This document shows positions 42,892 through 50,436 of a stretch of 64,000 bases of DNA, piece after piece. How positions within the stretch are numbered: the stretch's first letter is position 1; every line of letters starts with the position of its first letter. Source of the DNA: Bog-756 sp963778165 (GTDB lineage: Bacteria > Actinomycetota > Acidimicrobiia > Acidimicrobiales > RAAP-2). The translations under genes were made by a program, and so were the position numbers. The stretch spans positions 124,001 to 188,000 of the forward strand of contig CAVZTE010000003.1 in assembly GCA_963778165.1 (NCBI GenBank), given 5' to 3'. The notes beneath the pieces are model-generated. The model did no database searches, was not told the origin of the DNA, and saw nothing but the letters and a program-made list of their open reading frames with translations.

Positions 42892-43704
42892 ATGGCAGAA
42901 GAGCACTACTTGCTCGACAATCAACAGCATGAAGCGGGACAACGCTTCGATGCCCTCTCCGAATTGTTCAATCCTTCGACGTTCCGGCACATGCTGGGGG
43001 TGGGGCTGTCGCCGGGGTGGCGGGTCTGGGAGGTCGGTGCCGGTGGGGCGAGTGTGCCTACATGGATCGCCGATCAGACCCAGAGCTACGTCCTGGCCAC
43101 CGACATCGACACCTCGTGGCTGGACCGAACACAGGGCGGGTTCGAGGTCAGGAAGCACGACATCGGGACCGAGCCGGCACCGGCCGAACGCTTCGATCTC
43201 GTACACGCCCGATTGGTGCTCGTACACGTCCCTGAGCGAGCCGCCGCCCTCGCCACCATGATCGACGCTCTCAAACCGGGCGGATGGATCCTCTTGGAGG
43301 AGGCGGACCCGGGACTGCAGCCGTTGGTCTGCCCCGATGAGTACGGGCCCGAGCAGGAGTTGGCGAACCGATTGAAGTTGGGCTTCCGCTCCTTGATGGC
43401 GGACCGGGGTGTGGACCTGTCGTTCGGGCGCAAGCTCCCGAGGTTGCTCCGCACAGCCGGTCTCCTCGACGTGGGGTCCGACTCGTTCTTTCCGATGGGG
43501 GGACCGGCCTGCGACGAGCTGGAGCGGGCGACCGTCGAACAGATCAGGGAACGCCTGCTGGCTGCAGGCCTGGCCACGGAGGACGAGATCGAGCGGCATC
43601 TGGCCAACGTGGTTTCGGGGAGGCTCGACCTAGCCACCTCGCCGATGGTGTCGGCCTGGGCCCGAAAGCCTGAAGGGGCATCACCCACGAAAGCCCCACC
43701 TTGA
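42892..43704 (+). CDS. Class I SAM-dependent methyltransferase
   Basis: 270 aa Rossmann-fold methyltransferase. SAM-binding motif I VWEVGAGGASVPTWIAD, motif II ending YVLATDID, FDLVHARLVLVHVPERAAAL (motif IV/post) and LKPGGWILLEEAD are present. Resembles UbiE/methyltransferase type 11/12 proteins that modify small molecules. ATG 42892 follows AGAGGAGAAAC. Product unknown. Confidence 0.92.
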   Translation: MAEEHYLLDNQQHEAGQRFDALSELFNPSTFRHMLGVGLSPGWRVWEVGAGGASVPTWIADQTQSYVLATDIDTSWLDRTQGGFEVRKHDIGTEPAPAERFDLVHARLVLVHVPERAAALATMIDALKPGGWILLEEADPGLQPLVCPDEYGPEQELANRLKLGFRSLMADRGVDLSFGRKLPRLLRTAGLLDVGSDSFFPMGGPACDELERATVEQIRERLLAAGLATEDEIERHLANVVSGRLDLATSPMVSAWARKPEGASPTKAPP

Positions 43705-43729
43705 CAGCGAAGATGGTACTAGACATAGT
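43701..43729 (+). promoter_or_regulatory. Sigma70-type promoter before the SecD-like gene
   Basis: TTGACA (43701-43706) and CATAGT (43724-43729) are 17 bp apart, the best -35/-10 pair in the window. CATAGT ends 6 nt before ATG 43736, which opens a 12-codon frame overlapping the annotated start at 43761. Confidence 0.65.
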
Positions 43730-43760
43730 AGATCTATGAACAGGGCGATGCCAGGCCGCA

Positions 43761-44570
43761 ATGACAACTCTTGACGCGCCGAAAGCGGTCCCGTTGGGCG
43801 ATGACCCCGAACTCCTCTTCCAAGAGGCGAAGCAACGGCGAAGGCGGCGATGGCTGATTTCGGGTGTCACCGCGGTAATCGTGGTGGCCGTGCTCTCCTT
43901 GACGCTGGGACTGACCGTGGGCCGGAACGGATCAGGCCCATCTGGACCCGTGGCCGTCCCCGGGTTGATACCTGCGACGGGACGCCCAGCGGCCGAACTC
44001 AGCTTCCGGCCCGCCCTCTGCTATGCGCCGCCTTTGACGCTGGCCCCGGGGCAGGTCGCATCCACCGGAGCGCTACCTCCATGCTCGCCATCGACTCAAT
44101 TGAGTGCTTCCAATCTGAAAACCACGCCTGACTCCGACAATGTCAACGGCTACGTCGTCGACGAGAACATTCACTCCGACTCCCAGTTCTCTACCTTCCC
44201 TTCAACTCCGGCGAGCAGAGACACGGGGGCCGCCACCGTGCTTCTTCCGGGAGTCCGATCAGAGGGAAGTGCCCGCTATGTGCTCGGCCCGGCGGCGTTG
44301 ACGCAGACGGGCGTCCAGACGGCAACGGCGACGGTCAACAATGGGCAGTGGGCCGTCCACCTCGTTCTCACCCCCCAAGGATCGACTGCGTGGGATGCTC
44401 TCACTCGGGAACAGTTTCACGAGATCATCGGCGTGGTACTGAACGGCAGGGTCATCTCTGCTCCCATCACTCAACCCACTCAGTCGTCCTGGACCTCGTT
44501 CAACGGTCAGGTGCAGGTATCGGGCTCATTCACCCGGCAACAGGCCAAGGCCATAGCGGCAGATCTGTAG
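43761..44570 (+). CDS. Membrane-anchored protein with SecD P1-head-like domain
   Basis: 269 aa. Basic cytoplasmic start (EAKQRRRRRWL), one membrane helix (WLISGVTAVIVVAVLSLTLG), an extracytoplasmic linker, and a C-terminal domain (ATVNNGQWAVHLVLTPQGST, HEIIGVVLNGRVISAPITQP, VQVSGSFTRQQAKAIA) matching the P1 head of SecD/SecDF. The pore-forming RND helices of SecD are absent, so it is a stand-alone head domain, role unknown. ATG 43736, directly behind the promoter but one base out of frame, could be the real start if there is another single-base insertion. Confidence 0.75.
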   Translation: MTTLDAPKAVPLGDDPELLFQEAKQRRRRRWLISGVTAVIVVAVLSLTLGLTVGRNGSGPSGPVAVPGLIPATGRPAAELSFRPALCYAPPLTLAPGQVASTGALPPCSPSTQLSASNLKTTPDSDNVNGYVVDENIHSDSQFSTFPSTPASRDTGAATVLLPGVRSEGSARYVLGPAALTQTGVQTATATVNNGQWAVHLVLTPQGSTAWDALTREQFHEIIGVVLNGRVISAPITQPTQSSWTSFNGQVQVSGSFTRQQAKAIAADL

Positions 44571-44621
44571 CCTCATCGGACTCGACCCGATCAGGGCCGC
44601 ATCCTCGTTTCGCGGGATCTG

Positions 44622-44642
44622 CCACGTTGTCCCAAAACGTGG
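44622..44642 (-). terminator. Stem-loop downstream of tRNA-Gly
   Basis: CCACGTT and AACGTGG form a perfect 7-bp stem around a 7-nt loop, 29 bp past the tRNA 3' end and 50 bp past the convergent gene. No T-run on either strand, so the terminator call is tentative. Confidence 0.4.
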
Positions 44643-44670
44643 TCCACTCGACGGGGCCAAGCCCACAGAG

Positions 44671-44741
44671 AGCGGCTGAAGGGGATCGAACCCTCGTCAT
44701 CAGTTTGGAAAACTGAGGCTCTACCATTGAGCTACAGCCGC
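44671..44741 (-). tRNA. tRNA-Gly (anticodon TCC)
   Basis: The minus strand folds as a 71-nt cloverleaf: acceptor GCGGCTG pairs with CAGCCGC, D-arm region TAGCTCAATGGTAGAGC, anticodon stem TCAGT/ACTGA with loop TTTCCAA (anticodon TCC), T-arm GGGTTCGATCCCC. The discriminator base is T and no CCA is encoded. Decodes GGA/GGG. Confidence 0.95.
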
Positions 44742-44931
44742 GTGATTGAACCGGGTGAGCATAACATCTGCCCTTCATCAGGCTCTTTGCCGGTTCGCTC
44801 CGACCGGCGCGGCATCTGGCGTCAGGATGTCAGGACGACCGAACACCGTCACCGGTGTGCCCACTCCGGGACAGGACCAGCAGCCATGCACCCGCTGAAG
44901 TCCTTGATTGAGCCGGCAATGGCAACCGAGC

Positions 44932-45576
44932 TCAGAGAGAGGCGTCGACGACCACTTCTTCGACGGTCTTATCCGTCGGAAAGATGAACTTGTGGTACAC
45001 GACGAACTTGACCAACCAGAACGCCACGTTGACGAAGAAGAAGGCCACGCCGACCAGAGCCAGATGGAAGTGGTTGGTGATGTGGTGGGCAATGGCCCCG
45101 GTGGCCAGGCTGGTGAGGAGGATGCTGGCCGCAGAGGTGGCCCAGTACAGGACGACCTGTCGACCGACCTGCGTACGCCTGGCGTCTTTCCAGATCCAGT
45201 ACCGGCTCATCAGGTAGGAGGGGACGGTGGCGACCACATTGGCGATCAGAGCGGCCGTGGTGGCCCCGACCAAGTGGTTGCCGTACAGAATCAGAAGCGT
45301 GATCTCGCTGATGCCGAAGGCCAGAACGGAAGTTGCCGTGTAGCGCACGAGTCGTGCGACCTGAGCCCGGCTCCTGACCAAGAAGGCCCCGAGCTTCGTG
45401 GTGCTTTCTTCGATCGGGTCATCCCAGGCCTCGCCATCCGGTCTGCGCTCGGCATTGACCGGCTGGGTCCGGGCCTCGACTTCGACAGGGGGAGTCCGGG
45501 TGCTCGACGCTACGTCTGCTTCGACGTCCTCGCCCGCGTCCACGCGGTCAACAGAGATTGCGTCCCCCTCGCTCAT
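44932..45576 (-). CDS. GtrA family membrane protein
   Basis: 214 aa. An acidic N-terminal tail of ~75 residues precedes four membrane helices (LVRYTATSVLAFGISEITLL, ALIANVVATVPSYLMSRYWI, VLYWATSAASILLTSLATG, LVGVAFFFVNVAFWLVKFVV). The YWIWKDARR loop is a GtrA hallmark. GtrA-like proteins flip undecaprenyl-linked sugars for wall or O-antigen glycosylation. No glycosyltransferase is adjacent. ATG 45576. Confidence 0.9.
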   Translation of the reverse strand: MSEGDAISVDRVDAGEDVEADVASSTRTPPVEVEARTQPVNAERRPDGEAWDDPIEESTTKLGAFLVRSRAQVARLVRYTATSVLAFGISEITLLILYGNHLVGATTAALIANVVATVPSYLMSRYWIWKDARRTQVGRQVVLYWATSAASILLTSLATGAIAHHITNHFHLALVGVAFFFVNVAFWLVKFVVYHKFIFPTDKTVEEVVVDASL

Positions 45577-45613
45577 TTGCGGCGCAGCCCCACTTTCTCA
45601 TCGGCCCAGTGGT

Positions 45614-45639
45614 GAACGGTTCAAACGTTCAAACCGTTC
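45614..45639. promoter_or_regulatory. Inverted repeat upstream of GtrA (possible operator)
   Basis: GAACGGTT and AACCGTTC are perfect 8-bp arms separated by 10 nt, with GTTCAAAC repeated directly inside. It lies 38 bp upstream of the GtrA start, a typical operator position. Regulator unknown. Confidence 0.5.
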
Positions 45640-45679
45640 ATGGTGTCCCTGAGAAGCAAAAGGGTACCAGCTTCCTCCG

Positions 45680-45717
45680 TCGGCCTCAAAGAGTTTTTGG
45701 CCGACGATCGTATCGTC
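45680..45717 (-). terminator. Hairpins downstream of the COG4315 lipoprotein
   Basis: Two adjacent inverted repeats: CGGCC/GGCCG (45680-45702) and GACGAT/ATCGTC around CGT (45703-45717). They lie just past the lipoprotein stop. A short T-run in the first loop is the only terminator-like feature. Confidence 0.35.
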
Positions 45718-45746
45718 GAAAGACTCGACAATGAGTGCACCACGGG

Positions 45747-46406
45747 CTATGGCGTGGCGGTGATCTCTTTCCCCGAAGGTGAGAGCACGTACCACAGGCC
45801 ACCGTTGTTGTTGATGCCCTGACCGGTGGCCTGCCCCGGTTCGGAGTCGCCGACCCACAGGTACAACGGCCACTTGTTGTAAGTGATCTCTGTGGTTCCG
45901 TCGCTACGGTGCGTGGTGCCCAGCAGCGCCGTGCTCACGCCGGGTCCCGCCAACGGAGCGGTCGTTCCCGCCGGCAGCAGCAGGGGCGGCCAAGCCTGGG
46001 CGCAGGCGTTGTAGCAGGTCGATACGCCCTTTTGCGCGTCCGGGACGAAGAGATACAAGGTCAACCCCTGTCCGTCGACCAGCACGGTTCCCAGCCCCTT
46101 GACCTGGCCGGTGCGCACCTCATAGCTGGGAGTCGGCGTGGCGGTCGTGGTCGAAGTCGTGGTGGATGTCGCCGGCTTGGCCGTGGTCGTGGTGGTCGAT
46201 GGGGCCTGGGTGGTGGTCGTCGGCGAGCTGGAGCCCGACGATCCGCATCCGGCCATGAGCACCGAGGAAACCACCGTGACCAACATCACCGGGAGGCCCC
46301 ACCGTCGGCTTGAGCCAATAGCGGCGTCCGTTGATGTCCTGAAATTCACAGCTTTCATATCTTTCATCTCGAGTTCGTCCCTTTGCGTATCGGCGGCGTG
46401 CCCCAC
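45747..46406 (-). CDS. COG4315-type secreted-repeat lipoprotein
   Basis: About 219 aa from ATG 46406, or shorter from Met residues near 46365. Signal and lipobox VTVVSSVLMAGCGSSGS, a Thr/Ser/Ala linker, then two copies of the PF03640-like repeat: GTVLVDGQGLTLYLFVPDAQ with CYNACAQAWPPLL, and ITYNKWPLYLWVGDSEPGQA. The Tyr-Trp-Pro spacing matches predicted surface lipoproteins of unknown role. The start is uncertain. Confidence 0.85.
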   Translation of the reverse strand: MGHAADTQRDELEMKDMKAVNFRTSTDAAIGSSRRWGLPVMLVTVVSSVLMAGCGSSGSSSPTTTTQAPSTTTTTAKPATSTTTSTTTATPTPSYEVRTGQVKGLGTVLVDGQGLTLYLFVPDAQKGVSTCYNACAQAWPPLLLPAGTTAPLAGPGVSTALLGTTHRSDGTTEITYNKWPLYLWVGDSEPGQATGQGINNNGGLWYVLSPSGKEITATP

Positions 46407-46460
46407 CCGTTGAGCGGTGCGGGCACGACCTGACGGAGCCCGGCCGCCGGGTGCGGAGCC

Positions 46461-47597
46461 CTAGACCGGATAGTGCGAGTTGGGGAGGGTGGCCGACGTC
46501 TCGGTGAGTCCGAGGCACATCTCGTCGGAGGAGCCGTCCCCCCAGGTGACGAAGTGGGGAGGCACTTTGCGCAGGGTAGGCAGCTGCTGGGCCAGGGTCG
46601 GGTCGTAGCTGCAGGTCACCTGGACCTTGTCACCGGGTACCACCTTGATCGGCTTCGCCAGGTTGTAGGCCTTCTGGTAGTGGAAGTTGTAGTTGGGGAC
46701 CCAGAGGATGGTCTTCGCCCCCGGCGTGCCCGGATTGAGCACCATCTTGAAGGTGGCTCCCAGGAGATGCATGTGGGCCGACGCCCTCACGATGTAGCCG
46801 CTCTTGTAGATGGGCCAGCTGCACGAGGTGGAGTCGCCCGCCGGGGGATCGGCCGGATTGCGGCCGCACACCCCTTCGATGGTGTTCACGAAGGACACGG
46901 CACTCTGGCCGAAACGATGACCGAGGTTGGCCAGGGAGGCGGTGCGGTTGCACAGCGGCCCGGTGACGCCCGCGGGACAGGGGATGTCCGGAGGGGCGGG
47001 AAGCAGGTCGAGCTTGAGCGGAAGGAGCGGGGTGGAGGCCGGCACGGTGTGCAGCACCAGTGAGTTGCTCACGGGATTGTCACCGACCAGGAGGTTGTAG
47101 TGGACCTGCATGACCACCAGGCTCCCGGCCGGGAGCGAGATCCCGGTTCCCTTGGGCAGGTTGTCCTCCCCATGGCCGGGAGCCCAGGCACTGAGCCACG
47201 GCGTGTTGGAGATCTGGTCCAGTCCGGTGTTGGGGATGGGGGTCTCGCCGAAGCAGGTCCATCCCTTTCCGCCCACGTTGTCGGCCTCGGCCGTAGCGGC
47301 GAGATTCGGCGGAACGAGGAACAGGATGGCGTGGTGGTCCTCGAGGCTACCCGGGAAGAACTGGCTCGAGATGATGTACGAGTTCTGCTTGACGTGCGGG
47401 TTCATCAGCGTGCAGTGGTAGTCGTCCGTGGCGCCCGCAGGCGCCTTGGGCTTGTAGAAGTTCGACTTCATCGAGATCGAGGTGATGGGATGGGCCGACG
47501 CCTGGGCGCCGCTGCTGCCTCCGGAAAACGCCGCGATGAGGCCCGCCGCCAGCAGGACCAGGACGACGAGCGGGATCAGAATTCGGGACTTACGCAC
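46461..47597 (-). CDS. Copper type II, PHM/DBH-like monooxygenase
   Basis: 378 aa with an N-terminal signal anchor (ILIPLVVLVLLAAGLIAAFS). The copper ligands of the peptidylglycine monooxygenase fold appear in order: HH in LEDHHAILFLVPP, H in VVMQVHYNLL, HxH in VRASAHMHLLGATFKM and Met in SSDEMCLGL. Cys residues likely form disulfides. Predicted to be an extracytoplasmic ascorbate-type or related copper hydroxylase; substrate unknown. GTG 47597 follows TACCCT by 6 nt, so a leaderless start is likely; the longer frame to 47705 is disfavoured. Copper ATPase genes lie about 3 kb away. Confidence 0.82.
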   Translation of the reverse strand: MRKSRILIPLVVLVLLAAGLIAAFSGGSSGAQASAHPITSISMKSNFYKPKAPAGATDDYHCTLMNPHVKQNSYIISSQFFPGSLEDHHAILFLVPPNLAATAEADNVGGKGWTCFGETPIPNTGLDQISNTPWLSAWAPGHGEDNLPKGTGISLPAGSLVVMQVHYNLLVGDNPVSNSLVLHTVPASTPLLPLKLDLLPAPPDIPCPAGVTGPLCNRTASLANLGHRFGQSAVSFVNTIEGVCGRNPADPPAGDSTSCSWPIYKSGYIVRASAHMHLLGATFKMVLNPGTPGAKTILWVPNYNFHYQKAYNLAKPIKVVPGDKVQVTCSYDPTLAQQLPTLRKVPPHFVTWGDGSSDEMCLGLTETSATLPNSHYPV

Positions 47598-47755
47598 ATC
47601 GACAGGGTACTCCCTCGTCGCTCCGGGGGTCGGATCGTTTGCGCTGGTCACCGTGGGGGCGGCGGCGCCATCGGTCCTACTGCCGTGGTCAGGGAGTTTG
47701 GCCAACGGCGGGGAAGGAGCTCAGGGCGCCGCCGGGCCGGAGCGGATGGCTGTCG

Positions 47756-48418
47756 CTACCCCTCGGGCCACAGCGGCTGGTCGATCACGAAGCCCACCGG
47801 GGAGCCCCACTGGTTCCGGTAGGAGACCTCGTGGACCGGGCGGCGCGGTGCTACTCCCCACCGGCCGGTGGGGTAGCCGAAACTCACGCAGCACGACATG
47901 ACCCAGTGCTCGTCGCGGGGGACGCCCAGGATGTCGAAGACCTCGTCCGGATGGAAGAACCCGAGCACCACGGTGAGCGAGCTGCCCACCCCGTGGGCCC
48001 GCGCCGCCAGCTGGGCGCTCCACACCGCCGGGAAGATGGAGCCGCCGGTCGGGTCGGCCAGGACGAAGCCGAACAGGTACAGCGGCACCTCTTCGAAGTG
48101 GTCGGCCAACCACTGCGCCGATCGCTGCACCTTGACCATCTCGATGCTCTCGGCCGCCTCCGGATCGGCCCGGGCGGCGGCCAACCGGTCGGCATAGATG
48201 GTCTGCCACAACTGCTCGATCGAGTGGCGGTAGAGGGGGCCGATCTGGCCGATCACCTCGGGATCGTCGACCAGGAGGAACCTCCAGTTCTGGGCGTTCC
48301 CCCCGGTCGGTGCCCGGATGGCGGCGTCGAGGATCTTCTCCTGCACGTCGAGCGGGACGGGGTCGGGGCGTACTCTCCGCATGGCCCTGGTGGTGTAGAG
48401 CGCTTCCTCGATGTCCAC
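47756..48418 (-). CDS. Nitroreductase family protein
   Basis: 220-aa FMN-dependent nitroreductase-like protein: IEEALYTTRAMRRVRPDPVP, AAIRAPTGGNAQNWRFLLVD (FMN site), QLAARAHGVGSSLTVVLGFF and the C-terminal GYPTGRWGVAPRRPVHEV. Typical of flavin reductases acting on nitroaromatics or quinones. GTG 48418 is preceded by GAGAGGAAGCC. Substrate unknown. Confidence 0.9.
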   Translation of the reverse strand: MDIEEALYTTRAMRRVRPDPVPLDVQEKILDAAIRAPTGGNAQNWRFLLVDDPEVIGQIGPLYRHSIEQLWQTIYADRLAAARADPEAAESIEMVKVQRSAQWLADHFEEVPLYLFGFVLADPTGGSIFPAVWSAQLAARAHGVGSSLTVVLGFFHPDEVFDILGVPRDEHWVMSCCVSFGYPTGRWGVAPRRPVHEVSYRNQWGSPVGFVIDQPLWPEG

Positions 48419-48515
48419 GGTGGCTTCCTCTCTCCGGTGGGTGCGCGGGCGTGCGGCCGGTGCACCCACCTCACCGTATCCCCGACCCCGGCAACGGGAG
48501 TGCTATGACCAGGAC

Positions 48516-49770
48516 ATGGCCATGGAGCTCGTGACGGGGGCCCCGGCGGCCGGTGGTGGTTGCGTGGCCCGGGCCGATGACGGCCGGGTGGTGTTCGTGC
48601 GCCACTCGTTGCCGGGGGAGCGGGTGGTGGCCGAGGTGACCGCCGAGACCAAGTCGTTCCTCCGGGCCGATGCGGTCGAGATCCTCGAGGCGTCTCCTGA
48701 CCGGGTGGAGCCACCGTGTCCCCATGCCGGGCCGGGCCGGTGCGGAGGGTGCGACTTCCAGCACGCCTCGCTGGCCGCCCAGCGCCGGCTCAAGTCGTCA
48801 CTGGTGGCCGAGCAGCTGCACCGGTTGGCCGGTATCGACCAACCGGTGGAGATCGAGGAAGTGGGTGCACCGGACGGTGCGGGGGCGACCGACGGGCTGG
48901 GCTGGCGGACCCGGGTCCGGTTCGCCGTGGACGACGCCGGTCGGATCGGGTTCCACCGCAACCGGTCGCACCACATCGAACTGGTCGGGAGCTGCCCCAT
49001 CGCCTCCCCGGGGGTGGCGTCGGTGGATGCGGGGTCGTGGCGCTGGCCGGGGGCCCACCATGTGGAGGTGACCGCCCCGCCCGACCGGAGGTCCGGCCGT
49101 GGTGTCGGTCGAGACCGGCCGATCGGGGCTGGCCCCGGTTCCGACCGTCGATGCCGGCCTGGTCGTCGACGGTCGTGTGGTCCACGGGTCGGGGCGGGCC
49201 CGGTTCGAGGTGGGCGGTCACCGCTTCGAGATCAGCCCCGGTGTCTTCTGGCAGGTGCACCCGGGTGCCGCCGCTCTGCTCACCCGGTGCGTTCTCGAAG
49301 GGTTGGGGCCGGAGCCCGGCGACCGGGCCGCCGACCTCTACTCGGGCGCCGGACTGTTCACGGTTCCGTTGGCCCGGGCGGTCGGCGCCCGCGGTTCGGT
49401 GGTGGCGCTGGAACGGAGCCGCCGGGCCTGTGCCGACGCCACCCGCAACACCCGGGGCCTCGACGGCGTGGAGATCGTGCGCTCGGACGTGACACCGGCC
49501 ACCGTGGCCCGCCGGCTGCGGGCGCCCGACATCATCGTCCTCGACCCGTCCCGCCAAGGGGCGGGACAAGCGGTGATGGGAGCGTTGGCCGCCATCGATC
49601 CGCCCCCACGGCGCCTGGCCTATGTCTCGTGTGACCCGGCCTCGTTCTCACGGGACCTCCGGGTCATGCTCGACGCCGGGTGGACCGTGCGCTCGCTGCG
49701 GGGCTTCGACCTCTTCCCCATGACCGAGCACGTCGAACTGGTCTGCATTCTGGAGCCACCCGGGGCTTGA
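48516..49770 (+). CDS. RlmD/TrmA-type RNA (uracil-5-)methyltransferase, apparent +1 frameshift
   Basis: 417 residues after correction. TRAM domain (APAAGGGCVARADDGRVVFV), a 4Fe-4S-type Cys motif CPHAGPGRCGGCDFQHA, then the SAM domain DLYSGAGLFTVPLARAVGA, VLDPSRQGAG and YVSCDPASFSRDLRVML (catalytic Cys), with the base-binding MTEHVELVC end. The reading frame shifts near 49091-49096; one G removed restores continuity into VVSVETGRSG. ATG 48516 or 48522. Predicted to methylate U in 23S rRNA or tRNA. Confidence 0.9.
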
Positions 49771-49848
49771 CCGGTACGTCCCGGATCCGGAAGGGAACAC
49801 CCCGCCGTCGGTGGTCCCCCCGACCGGAGGGTCCCAGGGGATGGCTGG

Positions 49849-49854
49849 TACTGT
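49849..49854 (+). promoter_or_regulatory. -10 box TACTGT, leaderless lipoprotein gene
   Basis: TACTGT ends 6 nt before GTG 49861. Confidence 0.6.
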
Positions 49855-49860
49855 CACCCC

Positions 49861-50394
49861 GTGCGCGGTCGGGTAGTGGTGGTCGTGGCGGTCCTGGCCT
49901 GCGTGCTGGCCGGGTGCTCGTCCGGATCGGCTACCACCACCTCCACCTCCGAGGCCCCTCTCCCGGCGGGCCCCCACCCGTCCACGATCGCCCAACTGGT
50001 GTGCCAGCGCGAGGCCCACGTGGACATCGACTCGGCGCTGGGGGAGAACGCCACCATCTCCTCGCCGACCTGGATCGATCACCTCTACGCCTGTCGGTAC
50101 CAGTACCCCAAGGGTTCGATGACCCTGTCGATCAAAGAGCTGTCCAGCTGGGCGCAGACCACCGCCTACTTCAACGGGCTGGCCGCCCGGATGGGCAAGG
50201 TCCGCCAGCTGCAGGGGCTCGGTCAGGGGGCCTTCCAGACCTCCAACGGCTCCGTGGTCGTGCGCAAGGACTGGAAGGTGCTCCTGGTGGACATCGCCGA
50301 CCTCCCCTCTCACTTCGGGGTCCCGGCCACTCCCTCCAGCGATGTGGCGGTCACGGTGGGCGACATCATCTTGGGCTGCTGGGCCGGGGACTGA
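49861..50394 (+). CDS. Putative lipoprotein
   Basis: 177 aa. Signal MRGRVVVVVAVLACVLAGCS with lipobox LAGC. The mature domain contains three Cys (LVCQREAHVD, YACRYQYP, ILGCWAGD), an alpha/beta pattern and the AQTTAYFNGLAARMGKVRQL helix. No family identified. GTG 49861 follows TACTGT. Convergent with the copper ATPase. Confidence 0.75.
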   Translation: MRGRVVVVVAVLACVLAGCSSGSATTTSTSEAPLPAGPHPSTIAQLVCQREAHVDIDSALGENATISSPTWIDHLYACRYQYPKGSMTLSIKELSSWAQTTAYFNGLAARMGKVRQLQGLGQGAFQTSNGSVVVRKDWKVLLVDIADLPSHFGVPATPSSDVAVTVGDIILGCWAGD

Positions 50395-50436
50395 CCGGAA
50401 GAGACTGACGGCCCGACCCCGACTCCGGCCCCGGTA

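Noticed and set aside
44671..44741. tRNA-Gly as an attachment site of an integrated element
   Set aside because: No integrase and no duplicated tRNA 3' end were found within the window.
404..49770. Programmed +1 ribosomal frameshifting as the explanation for the broken genes
   Set aside because: The sites share no slippery heptamer, in-frame stop context or downstream structure, and they occur in unrelated genes not known to be recoded.
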